Assembly (NCBI RefSeq): GCF_002999235.1
Contig: NZ_CP027236.1
Location: 2,046,001-2,110,000 of the forward strand
Length of the DNA: 64,000 nucleotides
DNA from: Actinomyces sp. oral taxon 897
GTDB taxonomy: Bacteria > Actinomycetota > Actinomycetes > Actinomycetales > Actinomycetaceae
Direction of reading: 5' to 3'
The stretch's first letter is position 1, and every line of letters starts with the position of its first letter. The translations under genes and the position numbers were made by a program. Positions 16,405 through 25,658 of this stretch are shown in pieces. Below the pieces are notes generated by a model. That model was given only the letters and a program-made list of their open reading frames with translations, was not told where the DNA came from and made no database searches.

Positions 16405-17696
16405 GGGACGGTCCTCTCTCCACGGGGCTGGGAACGGAGCGTCCCCACGGTGTCGGTGGGGTCGGTCGGGGGGTTAATGGCGGCCAGCGCCGTGAAGGCG
16501 CCCCCGGCGGCACGGATCTCCTCCGCGCTGGGGACCTCCTCGTCGTCCTCGGGCGCCGGGAGGAACCGCGGCAGGACGAGGGTGAAGGTGCTGCCCCGGC
16601 CGGGGGCGGACCACAGCTCCACGGTCCCTCCGTGGTCGGCGGCCACGTGCTTGACAATGCTCAGCCCCAGGCCGGTGCCCCCGGTGGCGCGCGAGCGGGC
16701 CTTGTCCACCCGGTAGAACCGCTCAAAGACCCGCTCCTGGTCCGCCTTGGCGATACCGATGCCCTGGTCCACGACGGCGATCCGCACCAGGTCCGGGTGC
16801 GCCCCGTCCACGCTGACCCCCACGCTGACGCGGGTGCGCTCCTCGGAGTAGCGGACGGCGTTGTCCAGCAGGTTGCGCACAGCGGTGGTGACCAGGGCGG
16901 CGTCGCCCCACAGGCTCAGGCCCCTGACGCCCCCGGAGACCAGGGTGATGCCGCGGGAGCGGGCCTCCACGCGCACCCGGTCCAGGGCCTCGGCCACGAC
17001 GGCGTCCACGTCCACCTCCTGGGGGCTGACCAGCGCGTCACCGTCCTGGAGGCGGGAGAGCTCGATAATCTCCTGCACGAGGGTGCCCAGGCGGGAGGCC
17101 TCCTTGCGCATGCGCCCGGCGAAGTCGCGCACCAGGGCGGGGTCCTCGGCCCCCTCCTCCAGGGTCTCGGCCAGCAGGGCCATGGCGCCGACGGGGGTCT
17201 TGAGCTCGTGGGACACGTTGGCCACGAAGTCCCGGCGCATGTCCTCCAGGCGCTGGGCGGCGGTACGGTCCTCAATGAGGATGAGGACCCGGTCGCGCCC
17301 GATGGCCGCCACCCGCACCCGGAGGTGGAAGTGCCCGGCCCCGCTCACCCGGCCCCGGGCCACGACAATGGTGTCGTCCTGGATCCTGCCGGTGGCCCGC
17401 ACGCGCGCCACCATGGCGGCGACCTGCGGCTCACGCAGGGTGTCGTCACGCACGATATTGAGGGTGTAGGCCGCCGCGGAGGCGCGCAGGACCTCGTCGT
17501 CGTCGTCGAGGACCACGATCGTGGACGGCAGGGCCGCCAGGACCGGCAGGACGCCGTCACCCCCGCCCAGCAGGGAGTCGTCCGAGCCGGTGGCCTGCGG
17601 GTCCACGGAGGCGGAGGCGCTAATGGCGAGCCCCACGGCCACGCCGACCGTGGCACCCAGGAGGGCGACGACGACGAGCAGCCAGGTGTGGTCCAC
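16401..17696 (-). CDS. senX3: SenX3-like sensor histidine kinase
   Basis: A 431-residue kinase with one N-terminal helix (residues 5-27), a PAS-like region (about 50-140), and the H-box DFVANVSHELKTPVGAM with phospho-acceptor His163. The ATPase motifs are N (RNLLDNAVRYS), G1 (VVDQGIGIA), F and G2 (GGTGLGLSIVKH). The start is GTG 17696. The short extracellular part argues against a large ligand-binding sensor; in relatives the signal comes through PhoU and the phosphate transporter. It is co-translated with regX3. Confidence 0.92.
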   Translation of the reverse strand: MDHTWLLVVVALLGATVGVAVGLAISASASVDPQATGSDDSLLGGGDGVLPVLAALPSTIVVLDDDDEVLRASAAAYTLNIVRDDTLREPQVAAMVARVRATGRIQDDTIVVARGRVSGAGHFHLRVRVAAIGRDRVLILIEDRTAAQRLEDMRRDFVANVSHELKTPVGAMALLAETLEEGAEDPALVRDFAGRMRKEASRLGTLVQEIIELSRLQDGDALVSPQEVDVDAVVAEALDRVRVEARSRGITLVSGGVRGLSLWGDAALVTTAVRNLLDNAVRYSEERTRVSVGVSVDGAHPDLVRIAVVDQGIGIAKADQERVFERFYRVDKARSRATGGTGLGLSIVKHVAADHGGTVELWSAPGRGSTFTLVLPRFLPAPEDDEEVPSAEEIRAAGGAFTALAAINPPTDPTDTVGTLRSQPRGERTVP

Positions 17697-18094
17697 GCAC
17701 CTAGGTTAGACGACGGCGGTGGCTGGCTCCGGGGTGGGGCGGCGGTGGCCGGCTCTAGAGGGCGGCGGCTGGCTCCGGGGGCGGCGGTGGCCAGCTTCGG
17801 GGCTGGCGGCTCCGGGGTGGCCAGCTCCGCGATGGGGCTGGCGGGGACAGCTTCGGGGTGAGGCAGTTGCCTGGGGGCGGGCTACCGGGGTCAGGGACGG
17901 GACGCCGGGGCCAGGACACCGGGGCCGGACGCCAGGGCCAGCACCAGGACACCGGGGCGGGGCGGCATCGGGGCCAGCGCACCGGCAGTGGGGCACGGCG
18001 CTTGGCACCTGGCGTGGTGACAGTCCACACTGTGAGTGCCCCGTGCCCCCGGCGAGCCCGGGGGCCGCCGCCTCGCAAGGACAGGAGCCGTCTC
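17697..18094. other. Divergent senX3/phoU promoter region with G-rich repeats
   Basis: 398 bp between two divergent starts. The senX3-proximal 180 bp is strikingly G-rich on the plus strand, with repeated GGCTGGCTCCGGGG and GGCGGCGGTGGCC, capable of G-tract structures. 17895-17990 repeats GACACCGGGG. Nearer phoU, ACAGT-CCAC-ACTGT (18020-18033) is a short inverted repeat that could be an operator. No gene is present. Confidence 0.45.
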
Positions 18095-18739
18095 GTGCGT
18101 GACATCTTCAACCAGGAGCTCAGGCAGCTGGGCTCCGACCTTGAGTCCATGGCCCGTCAGGTGGCCACCGCCATTGAGCGTGCCTCCGAGTCCCTGCGCA
18201 ACGGCGATATTATCGTCGCCGAGCAGGTGATTGACGCCGACGAGCGCATTAACGACCTTCAACGTGATATTGACGACCTGTGCGTCATGCTCCTGGCCCG
18301 TCAGCAGCCGGTGGCCGGCGACCTGCGCGCGGTCATCTCCGCCCTGCGCATGGCCCAGACCCTGGAGCGCCAGGGCGACCTGGCCCGCCACGTGGCCTCG
18401 ATCGCACGCGGCCGCTACCCCGAGCCGCCGGTGCCCGAGCCGGTCATGGGCCTGATCCTGCAGATGGCCGACGCCGCCGTGCGAGCCGGCCAGAACACCT
18501 CCCGTCTGGTGGCCACCCGCGACCTGGAGCTCGCCGCCCTCATTGAGGCCCAGGACGCCGAGCTCGACGCCCTCCACCGCCGCTCCTTCACCATGATCCT
18601 GGACCCGGCCAACGACCTCACCCGCCAGCAGGTGGTCGACGCCGTCCTCATGGGCCGTTTCCTGGAGCGGTTCGGGGACCACTCCACGTCGGTGGCACGC
18701 CGGGTCTCCTACCTGGTCCTAGGCAGCCTGAGCTACTGA
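18095..18739 (+). CDS. phoU: PhoU-like phosphate signalling regulator
   Basis: A 214-residue all-helical protein that links the Pst phosphate transporter to the SenX3 kinase and keeps the response off when phosphate is ample. The start VRDIFNQELRQLGSDL and the paired metal-binding motifs (ADERINDLQRDID near 50 and ELDALHRRSF near 150) are typical; two PhoU repeats span roughly 15-100 and 115-200. GTG 18095 follows AAGGACAGGAG; the longer upstream frame passes through repeats. It is divergent from senX3-regX3. Confidence 0.93.
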   Translation: MRDIFNQELRQLGSDLESMARQVATAIERASESLRNGDIIVAEQVIDADERINDLQRDIDDLCVMLLARQQPVAGDLRAVISALRMAQTLERQGDLARHVASIARGRYPEPPVPEPVMGLILQMADAAVRAGQNTSRLVATRDLELAALIEAQDAELDALHRRSFTMILDPANDLTRQQVVDAVLMGRFLERFGDHSTSVARRVSYLVLGSLSY

Positions 18740-18752
18740 GCCTCCCATCCTA

Positions 18753-18880
18753 GACGTACCTTAGACACCGGGGACGTACTTTAAGTGCAGAGGACAGCAC
18801 CCTAGGGTACGTCGGCGGTGTCTAGGGTACGTCGGCGTCATCTAAGGTACGTACCCGATACCTAAGGCACGTCGACGGCA
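18753..18880. repeat. Convergent 20-bp repeat array, core GTACC/TTAG (array C)
   Basis: This lies between the convergent ends of phoU and a glycosyltransferase gene. Forward units start GACGTACC at 18753, GACGTACT at 18773 and GACAGCACC at 18793. Inverted units CTAGGGTACGTC, CTAGGGTACGTC, CTAAGGTACGTA and CTAAGGCACGTC start at 18802, 18822, 18842 and 18862. Period is 20 bp on each side with a dyad near 18800. The sequence differs from array B1 but the geometry is the same. Confidence 0.85.
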
Positions 18881-18917
18881 GGGCGTGCCAGTGGCGGAGG
18901 CCCGGTGACCGCCGGGC

Positions 18918-19859
18918 TCATTCCTCCGACAGGCCCTCGCCGGTGCGGCGCCGCGGGGTCCGGTGCAGGACCTGGTACCTGAGGTAGCCGTCGGCCAGGC
19001 CCGCGTCCCGGGCCAGGCGCATGCGCCACTCCCGCCAGGCGAGCCGGTCGCGCCTGGCCAGGGGCCTGACCACGGCCAGGCAGGTCTTGAGGAGCACCAG
19101 GACCGGCGGGCCCTGCACAATGGAGGCCCGCCCCCACCGGCCGCTGCGGGTCAGGAGCAGGGCGGTGGAGCGTGCCCGGCGTCGGAAGAGGGCGTAGCTG
19201 CGGTCCCCCGCTGGCTGGATCCGGTAGGCCAGCATGGTGCTGGGCAGCACCGGCGGCAGGTGCCCCGCGTCGGTGCAGCGTATCCCGAGGTCGTTGTCCT
19301 CCGCCCCCGGCTCCGCGGAGGGGTCAAAGCCCCCGACCTTGAGGAACAGGTCCCGGCGGATCCCGAAGCAGCCTCCCGGCAGGACCGGCCAGTCCTGGTC
19401 CTGCCGCTCCTCCTGGGGGGAGCAGTAGTCGTGCTCCTCGAGCTGGTCGGTGACGGCGTCGTAGCCCTGCCTGAAGACCTTCTCCTCCACGCCGATAAAG
19501 GCGGTGACGTACACCGGGACCTCCTCCAGGGCCCGCTGGCCGTGGGCCACGAAGTGGGGGGCCACCAGGTCGTCACCGTCGCAGAAGAGCAGCTTGGCCC
19601 CCCAGCAGAGCGCCACGCCGCGGTTACGGGCGTAGGCGGCGCCCGGTCTGTCGGCGGCGTCCACCACCCGCAGGTCCAGGCGGTCCGCCCAGGAGCGGGC
19701 CACGGCCACGGTGTCGTCGGTGGAGCCGTTGTCCACCACCACGACCTCAAAGGGCTCGGCATCCTGCTGGCGCCAGAGGGCCTCCAGCTGGAGGCCGAGG
19801 GTCCTCCCGACGTCGTGGCAGGGGATAATGACCGACGTCGTCACCTGGGTATCGGACAC
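18918..19859 (-). CDS. Family 2 glycosyltransferase
   Basis: A 313-residue GT-A fold transferase. TSVIIPCHDVGRTL is the nucleotide-sugar binding start, VVVVDNGSTDDTV the second motif, and LLFCDGDDLV carries the DxD metal site. GGCFGIRRDLFLKVGGFDPS and AEDNDLGIR are the acceptor-side motifs. A hydrophobic stretch near the C-terminus (VLVLLKTCLAVV) suggests membrane association. GTG 19859 is preceded by GGTGGAG and gives the correct N-terminus; the frame upstream is intergenic repeat. Likely role: building a surface glycan. Donor and acceptor are unknown. Confidence 0.85.
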   Translation of the reverse strand: MSDTQVTTSVIIPCHDVGRTLGLQLEALWRQQDAEPFEVVVVDNGSTDDTVAVARSWADRLDLRVVDAADRPGAAYARNRGVALCWGAKLLFCDGDDLVAPHFVAHGQRALEEVPVYVTAFIGVEEKVFRQGYDAVTDQLEEHDYCSPQEERQDQDWPVLPGGCFGIRRDLFLKVGGFDPSAEPGAEDNDLGIRCTDAGHLPPVLPSTMLAYRIQPAGDRSYALFRRRARSTALLLTRSGRWGRASIVQGPPVLVLLKTCLAVVRPLARRDRLAWREWRMRLARDAGLADGYLRYQVLHRTPRRRTGEGLSEE

Positions 19860-19911
19860 GTCTCCACCCTCTCGTCGCAGCAGCACGCGGGCACACACTA
19901 CCGCAGGCAGG

Positions 19912-20061
19912 GGGTGGCGGCAGCCAGGCGCGGGCCGGGCACGAGATCGTCGCCTCCCTGGCCCGGCGTAGTGGCAGCGCGACAGGCGCGGGCCGGGCAT
20001 CTCAGCGCGCATAGGCGCGGGTGCGCGACGGTGGCGGCAGCCAGGCGTGGGCCGGGTACGA
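19912..20061. repeat. GGTGGCGGCAGCCAGGCG repeats at the end of the methyltransferase gene
   Basis: A 32-bp sequence beginning GGTGGCGGCAGCCAGGCG at 19912 recurs at 20030 with three changes. A shorter relative (GACAGGCGCGGGCCGGGCAT) sits at 19980. The second copy encodes the last residues of the adenine methyltransferase, so the repeat crosses from spacer into the gene's 3' end. Confidence 0.7.
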
Positions 20062-20976
20062 CCGCCCGCAGGCCGGGCCCACCAGCGGGGCCGCCGCCGT
20101 GGACCCGGGCAGGGCCTCTCCCACGGTGAAGCAGGTGATCGCACCTGTCACCAACGCATCAGCGAAGGGGACCGCCTCAGGGTCCAGGACGTGCACGGAG
20201 TAGGCAGCAAAAGGACCCAGGAGGAGCTCACGGAGCATACGTCCGTACTGAACGTCCAGCCACTCGCTGCTGGTGACAAAGACTCCGAAGTCCCCCGGAC
20301 GCGCCAGCCGGGCGGTGGCGAGGAAGAAGTGGATGTGCAGCCCGGCCAGGGCGCTGGGGTGCAGCCCCTGGGCCCTGGCGGTCTCGGTCAGCCACGCCTT
20401 CCACCGCGGTGCGATGCCGTGGTGGCGGACGAACGGGGGGTTGCCGATGAAGAGCGTGGGGCCATCGACCGCGTCGAGCCTGAGCTCGCGGTAGTCGCCC
20501 AGTACCACCTCGACACGCTCGGACAGGCCCATGACGTGGGTGCCGGCCCGAGTCATGAGCGTGGCCAACGGGTCAACGTCGCAGGCGACGACGTCCGCCC
20601 CGGGGAACACCGTCGCCGCTGCGAGCGTGAACCTCCCCGAGCCGCAGCCGGGATCCACGACGCGCACCGGCCTGCCGTGGTCAGCCGCCCACGCCGTCAT
20701 CGCCTCAATAATCGACGCCGGCGTGTAGGTCTGCCCGAGCGCCCGCCTGCCCTCGGGGGGCACCACCTGACGGTAGGCGTCACCGAGCGGGTCGCCACCG
20801 GCCAGGACCAGGTCCCGGGTCGCGGCCACCACGTCCTCGGTCGGGCACGTGCCCGCCGCGGCCAGGTCCTGCTCCTCGGCACTGAGGCCGTCAGCGCCCT
20901 CGGCCCCGTCCAGGAGCCCCAGGCAGAGCGCGGCAAGGTCCGCACGCCGGGAGCCGGTAGCGTCAGGTCGGGTCAC
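20002..20976 (-). CDS. Short N6-adenine DNA methyltransferase, C-terminus probably lost
   Basis: A 324-residue protein with the order of a gamma-type adenine methyltransferase: GQTYTPASIIEAM, motif I VVDPGCGSGRFT (about 105-115), DVDPLATLM, and the catalytic LFIGNPPFVRHH (NPPF near 175). VFVTSSEWLDVQYG and ALVTGAITCFTVGE match the Eco57I-like branch, whose members usually continue for hundreds of residues with a target-recognition domain. Here the chain stops soon after, in residues encoded by a local repeat. GTG 20976 follows AGGGAGG. No restriction enzyme gene is nearby. It is either an orphan methylase or a truncated relic. Confidence 0.72.
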   Translation of the reverse strand: MTRPDATGSRRADLAALCLGLLDGAEGADGLSAEEQDLAAAGTCPTEDVVAATRDLVLAGGDPLGDAYRQVVPPEGRRALGQTYTPASIIEAMTAWAADHGRPVRVVDPGCGSGRFTLAAATVFPGADVVACDVDPLATLMTRAGTHVMGLSERVEVVLGDYRELRLDAVDGPTLFIGNPPFVRHHGIAPRWKAWLTETARAQGLHPSALAGLHIHFFLATARLARPGDFGVFVTSSEWLDVQYGRMLRELLLGPFAAYSVHVLDPEAVPFADALVTGAITCFTVGEALPGSTAAAPLVGPACGRSYPAHAWLPPPSRTRAYAR

Positions 20977-21250
20977 CGGGCCTCCCTCAAGCCGCACAGG
21001 CGACGTAGCAGTTCGCGGTACGGGCACGGATCCCGACCCGGACAGGTCTGCCGCGCCCTGGTCCCGAACTATACAGCCCGTGCCAGGGCCCTGACGCCGC
21101 CCGGCCTGGACCTGGCAGGGCGTTACTGACGGAATCAGGGACCGTGCCGCCGCCAGCTCGGCCGTGGCCGACGACGGCCGCCCGCGTGGCCACCGGTCGC
21201 CGGCGCCAGGCACAGCCTCCCTGATCTCAGCCCAATGAGGAGTTCCCACC

Positions 21251-22744
21251 TTGCTCGTCACCGACTCCCTCGCCCTCAGCCCCAACCCGCTGGTCCAGGT
21301 CCTGGGCAAGCCCGCCGAGGCGTTCACCCGCGCGGACATTATCCGCTTCGTCACCGAGCAGGACGTCCCCATGCTCAACCTGCGCTACGTGGGCGGGGAC
21401 GGGCGGCTCAAGGAGCTGAACTTCGCCATCCAGTCCGCCGCCCACCTGGACCGGATCCTGACCATGGGCGAGCGGGTGGACGGCTCCTCCCTGTTCGACG
21501 TCGTGGACGCCACCAGCTCGGACCTGTACGTGGTCCCGCAGCTGCGCACCGCCTTCCTCAACCCCTTCACCGCCCTGCCCACCCTGGACATCCTGTGCGG
21601 CTTCTACGACGTCGAGGGCAATCCCCTGGCCAGCGCCCCCCAGCAGATCCTGCGCAAGGCCCAGGAGGCCCTGGAGGCCGAGACCGGGTGCCGCCTGGAG
21701 GCCCTGGGCGAGCTGGAGTACTACCTGTTCTCCCCGGCCGACGACCTCTTCCCCGTGGAGGAGCAGCGCGGCTACCACGAGGCCGCCCCGTTCTCCAAGT
21801 GGTCGCAGGTGCGCACCGAGGCCCTGCACCACCTGGTGTCCATGGGCTGCTCGGTCAAGTACGCCCACGCCGAGGTCGGCAACTTCGTCACCGACGGCCG
21901 CCAGGTGATCCAGCAGGAGATCGAGTTCCTGCCCACCGACGTCACCTGGGCAGCCGACCAGATGGTCCTGGCCAAGTGGGTAGTGCGTGAGGTGGCCCAC
22001 TCTCACGGTATCGAGGTGTCCTTCTCCCCCAAGATCGCCGTCGGCCAGGCCGGATCCGGCATGCACTTCCACACCCGCCTCATGAGGGACGGCGTCAACC
22101 AGTTCTCCCAGGGGCGGGACTGACCGACACCGCCCGCCGGGTCATTGGCGGCTACCTCTCCCACGCCGCCTCCCTGACCGCCTTCGGCAACACCGTACCC
22201 GTCTCCTTCCTGCGGCTGGTCCCCCACCAGGAGGCGCCGACGTCGATCTGCTGGGGGGGACCGCAACCGCTCGGTCCTGGTGCGGGTGCCGCTGGGCTGG
22301 CAGAACCTCGACGACCGCATGTTCCGTGACGCCAACCCCGTCGAGGGGCCCGTGGGCGGGCTGCCGGGCGACTCCCAGACCGTGGAGCTGCGTTCGCCGG
22401 ACGGCAGCGCCGCCGTCCACCTGCTGCTGGCGGGGATGACCGTGGCCGCGCGCATCGGCCTGAGCGACCCGACCATGCTGGAGTACGCCAACGAGCGCTA
22501 CGTCAGCGGGGACGCCTCCGCGCTGACCGGCCTGGACCAGCTGCCCACCTCCTGCGCCCAGGCCGCCGGGCGGCTGCTCGCCCAGCGTGGGGACTACGAG
22601 GCCCTGGGGGTGTTCCCGCCCAGCCTCATTGACTCCTGGGCCGCCCGGCTCCTCGCCCTGGGGGACGAGGACCTGCGTGAGGAGATCGCCGACACCCGCG
22701 TCCAGGTCGAGGACCTGGTGGCCCGCTACCTCCACGTCGGCTGA
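21251..22744 (+). pseudogene. Glutamine synthetase-family gene with two compensating frameshifts
   Basis: The product would ligate ammonia (or an amine) to glutamate. Frame 2 runs from TTG 21251 (AGGAG 8 bases upstream) to a TGA at 22121. It contains GELEYYLFSPADDLF, AEVGNFVTDGRQVIQQEIEF and GSGMHFHTRL, the core metal- and glutamate-binding blocks. Homology then continues in frame 1 (LTDTARRVIGGYLSHAASLT) and returns to frame 2 at DRNRSVLVRVPLGW, ending at 22744. The shifts fit one base missing in a G-run at 22111-22118 and one base extra in a run of seven G at 22253-22259. With both corrected the protein is about 497 residues and looks complete. They may be sequence errors rather than mutations. 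Confidence 0.8.
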
Positions 22745-22820
22745 ACCGGCCGGGGCGGGGGCGATCGGCGCAGGTAGCGTCTTCCCTGCTGGCGACACGG
22801 CGGCCGGGGCGGGGGCGATC

Positions 22821-23142
22821 GGGGCGACGGCGGCCGTGCGGGCCCGGGCGTACCCGTGCGGGCCCGGGCGTACCCGTGCGGGCCCGGGTGTACCCGCCAG
22901 GGGCCGCGGTCTGTGGGTCTGGCACAAGCTGCGCAAGCCGCCGGGCGTACCCGCCAGGGGCCGCGGGCCCACGGTTTCCGGGCAGGTTCGGCGGTGACGC
23001 GGACGTACCTGGCGCCCAGGGGCCGCGGGCCCGCCGGCGAGACGCTGGCCACCACCCATGAGCTGATCGCTGGCGCCCAGGGGCCGCGGGCCCGCCGCAG
23101 GAACCCCGGACGTACCTGGTGCCCGGGGCCGCGGGCCCGCCG
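22821..23142. repeat. GC-rich repeats, 20-bp and about 60-bp periods
   Basis: A CGTACCCGTGCGGGCCCGGG unit occurs three times in tandem (about 22828-22890). After that CCAGGGGCCGCGG, usually extended by GCCCGCC, recurs at 22897, 22954, 23016 and 23077, and as GCCCGGGGCCGCGG near 23122. Most copies carry CGTACC just upstream. Spacings are 57-62 bp. The stretch 22745-23228 has no gene. Confidence 0.8.
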
Positions 23143-23228
23143 CACGGCCAGCCCCGTGACCGCCTCCCGTTCCCACGACCCTATTCCCACGACGAGGACA
23201 GCACGGGGGCGCCCAGAAGCATGTCACC

Positions 23229-23350
23229 CCGTTCTCGCGGGCAATAAGTACCGTTCTCGCGACGAATAAGTACCGTTCTCGGCACAAACAAGTACCGTTC
23301 TCACGACGAACAAGTACCGTTCTCACGGCAAACAAGTACCGTTCTCGCGA
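23229..23350. repeat. 22-bp tandem repeat, CCGTTCTC family (array A2)
   Basis: Five complete 22-bp units start at 23229, 23251, 23273, 23295 and 23317, followed by a half-unit to 23350. It is the longest of the four arrays of this family. The half-unit lies 17 bp from the stop codon of the acyltransferase gene. Frames through it give meaningless rotating peptides such as NKYRSR and EQVPFSR, because 22 is not a multiple of three. Confidence 0.92.
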
Positions 23351-23367
23351 AAGAGGGCGGTGGGCGG

Positions 23368-24441
23368 CTAACGCGACCAGCGGGAACGGATCCACCGCTG
23401 CGCCGGGCGCTCGACGGCGTAGTGCAGGGCCTCGGCAGCCAGGAGGCACGCCGCGAGCAGCCCCAGGGCCAGCGCCACGCGGCCGACCCCGCCCGACGGT
23501 GCGGGCAGGTGGGGGACGACGTTGACGAGCAGGAGCTCGTGCACCAGGTAGAAGCAGAAGGAGACAATCCCCAGGTGCTCCATGAGACTGGTACCGAGAA
23601 CCCCCTTGCGCCCGTAGACGTCGGCCAGGGCGGCGGCCACGATCAGGAGGGCGAAGGCCGGGGTCATGAGGACACCGGCGAGGACCTGGGAGTGCACCGT
23701 CTTCAGCACAACACCGTAGGACCCCACGACGGCGAGCACGCCGACCCACACCGGGGGTGCCCACCGGGCCCGGCCCCTGCGGACCAGCTCGGCCATGAGG
23801 ATGCCGACGGCGAACTCCCCCGAGCGCACCAGCGGGAGGGTGTAGGCCCATATGTCCGCCTCGTGGCTGACCCCGGAGATCGCCAGGCCGGACAGCGCCG
23901 CCACCGCCCACCATGTCAGGAGGAGCGCAGCGGCCCCGCCGTCCGAGCGGCGTCGCACCGCGGTGATCACCCAGGGCGCGAGCAGGTAGAAGAAGGCCTC
24001 ACAGGACAGCGACCAGCTCACGGCGTTGAGGGCGAAGGCGATCCGGTCGGAGGGGAACCACGACTGCACCAGGGCGATGCTCGCCAGGTCCCCCAGGAGC
24101 GGCCTGCCCACCGTCACCAGGGGCACCACGAGCGCGACCAGGGACATGACCAGGTGGGAGGGGTACACGCGCGCGACACGGTTGACCCAGAACCGGCGCG
24201 GCTCCACGCGGTCCCCGCGGGAGGACCAGGTGAGCACGAACCCGGACAGGACGAAGAAGAAGGCGACCCCGACGTAACCGACCCGTGAGGTCTGGCCCCC
24301 GAGCGCCCACGGCCCCAGCCGGGGCAGGTGGTAGGCGAACACCAGGAGCGCCGCGAAGGCCCGCATCCCGGTGAGCCGGGGGAGGTTCCCGGCGGGCGGG
24401 GTGAGGTGGCGCCCCGCCCGCCGGGCCACGGCCTCAGGCAT
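23368..24441 (-). CDS. Family 3 membrane acyltransferase (OafA-like)
   Basis: A 357-residue integral membrane O-acyltransferase with about ten helices. The start LTGMRAFAALLVFAYH carries the conserved Arg and catalytic His of the Acyl_transf_3 family, followed by GVAFFFVLSGFVLTW and RRFWVNRVARVYPSHL. Such enzymes acetylate sugars of surface polysaccharides or peptidoglycan. Its start overlaps the end of the upstream glycosyltransferase gene by 8 bp, so the two are probably co-expressed and act on the same glycan. Confidence 0.88.
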   Translation of the reverse strand: MPEAVARRAGRHLTPPAGNLPRLTGMRAFAALLVFAYHLPRLGPWALGGQTSRVGYVGVAFFFVLSGFVLTWSSRGDRVEPRRFWVNRVARVYPSHLVMSLVALVVPLVTVGRPLLGDLASIALVQSWFPSDRIAFALNAVSWSLSCEAFFYLLAPWVITAVRRRSDGGAAALLLTWWAVAALSGLAISGVSHEADIWAYTLPLVRSGEFAVGILMAELVRRGRARWAPPVWVGVLAVVGSYGVVLKTVHSQVLAGVLMTPAFALLIVAAALADVYGRKGVLGTSLMEHLGIVSFCFYLVHELLLVNVVPHLPAPSGGVGRVALALGLLAACLLAAEALHYAVERPAQRWIRSRWSR

Positions 24442-25402
24442 CCGCCGCCCTCTGGGCGCGGGCGACGACCCCGTCGGGGTCCCAGGTCCGCCACGTCAAC
24501 GGGTGCAGCCTGACCATGGGGCCGGTCGCCTCGAAGCGGATCCGCTCATCGGGGCGCCCGTGGGAGATATTCTCCCAGACCTCCTGGATCTCCTCGTCCC
24601 CCAGCCGGCTGCCGCTGGCCCAGTGGGGCGAGAACCAGGACAGGTCCTCGCCGGTGCGGCTGGCCGCGGCGTTCCCCTGCCTGACCTTGCGGGCGATCTG
24701 CACGGGGCTGCGGTACTGGGCGTGGGCGATGTGAAGGCCCTTGGCGTTGGCCCCCACCCGGCTCGCCCCGTGGTTGCCGGTGATGATCTCGAGCAGGGGG
24801 TGGGCGCGCACGGCCACCTTCCCGGGGAACGCGGGGTGGGTGTCCATAATGAACTCGGCGGCCGCGAGGTCGTCGGGGGCGGGGGTGGTGGGGACCATGT
24901 GGCAGAACTCGGCGTGGACGATCCCGGTCCCGGCGTCGAGCGTGCCCAGGTACTCGGCTATGCTCATTCCCTCGGCGAACCAGAACTCGTCGGCGTCGAA
25001 GGGGACGACCCAGTCCGCCCCGCCGCGCCACGCCTGGTGCGCCAGCCAGGTCATCTTCTCGGACTGGTAGTAGGTGGGCTCGTGGTCGGTCACCACGGCG
25101 ACGCGCCTGGTGGTGCGCGCCAGCGACCTCAGCAGCTCCCGGGTGCCGTCCACGGAGCAGTTGTCAGCCACCAGGATGCGTGAGACGCCCTGGTCCAGGA
25201 GGTGACGCACCGTCAGCCCGACGACGTCCACCTCGTCGCGCACGATCGACACGCCCCACACCTCACCGCTGTGGCGACGGCGGCGTCGAATGTGCGGGGA
25301 ATCCATATGGCGTATGACCTGGACCTGCTTCTTCCAGCGGGAGGGGTGGCGGTACTGCCGGGCGAACCAGGAGAGCTGCCCCAGCTCTGCGCGAAGGTCC
25401 AT
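24434..25402 (-). CDS. Glycosyltransferase family 2-like protein
   Basis: A 322-residue soluble GT-A-type transferase: VWGVSIVRDEVDVVGL, ILVADNCSVDGT and WVVPFDADEFWF (DxD metal site) in order. The DADEFW form is typical of the Glyco_tranf_2_4 group. The later segment with HIAHAQYRSPVQIARKVRQG fits the same group. The N-terminal 40 residues are basic and include RRRRRH. No membrane helix. It overlaps the acyltransferase gene, suggesting a two-gene glycan-modifying unit. Confidence 0.82.
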   Translation of the reverse strand: MDLRAELGQLSWFARQYRHPSRWKKQVQVIRHMDSPHIRRRRRHSGEVWGVSIVRDEVDVVGLTVRHLLDQGVSRILVADNCSVDGTRELLRSLARTTRRVAVVTDHEPTYYQSEKMTWLAHQAWRGGADWVVPFDADEFWFAEGMSIAEYLGTLDAGTGIVHAEFCHMVPTTPAPDDLAAAEFIMDTHPAFPGKVAVRAHPLLEIITGNHGASRVGANAKGLHIAHAQYRSPVQIARKVRQGNAAASRTGEDLSWFSPHWASGSRLGDEEIQEVWENISHGRPDERIRFEATGPMVRLHPLTWRTWDPDGVVARAQRAADA

Positions 25403-25658
25403 TCGTCTGCCTCATTTCCTTGCATTAGGGAGCTTGGTCAGGCTACCAAGCAGGGCCTGGTGCCGAGATGGGCCCAGGTGTGACACCTGTCTATCTCCAT
25501 AGCCGCTGCTGCCTCTTCGCCCCTCCCCCGACGGCGGCGTGGTGGGCGGCCCCCGGACCAGCCCCGGCACGGGTGCGGTCCCTCCCCCGACGGCGGCGGT
25601 GGGGTAGGGCGGTGGGCCGGGCTGTGGGGCTGGCTGCTTGTGGGCCCACGTGCCCTCA

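Noticed and set aside
20002..22744. Restriction-modification island
   Set aside because: Only a methyltransferase is present; the neighbours are a glycosyltransferase and a glutamine synthetase homologue, with no nuclease or specificity gene.
23229..23350. CRISPR-like array
   Set aside because: The 22-bp units are directly adjacent with no spacers of their own and there are no cas genes; it is a tandem repeat.
22142..23914. Long minus-strand frame of 590 codons over the repeat region
   Set aside because: It crosses the 22-bp arrays in rotating frames (RTVLVRREN-like peptides), is antisense to the glutamine synthetase homologue and has no domain.
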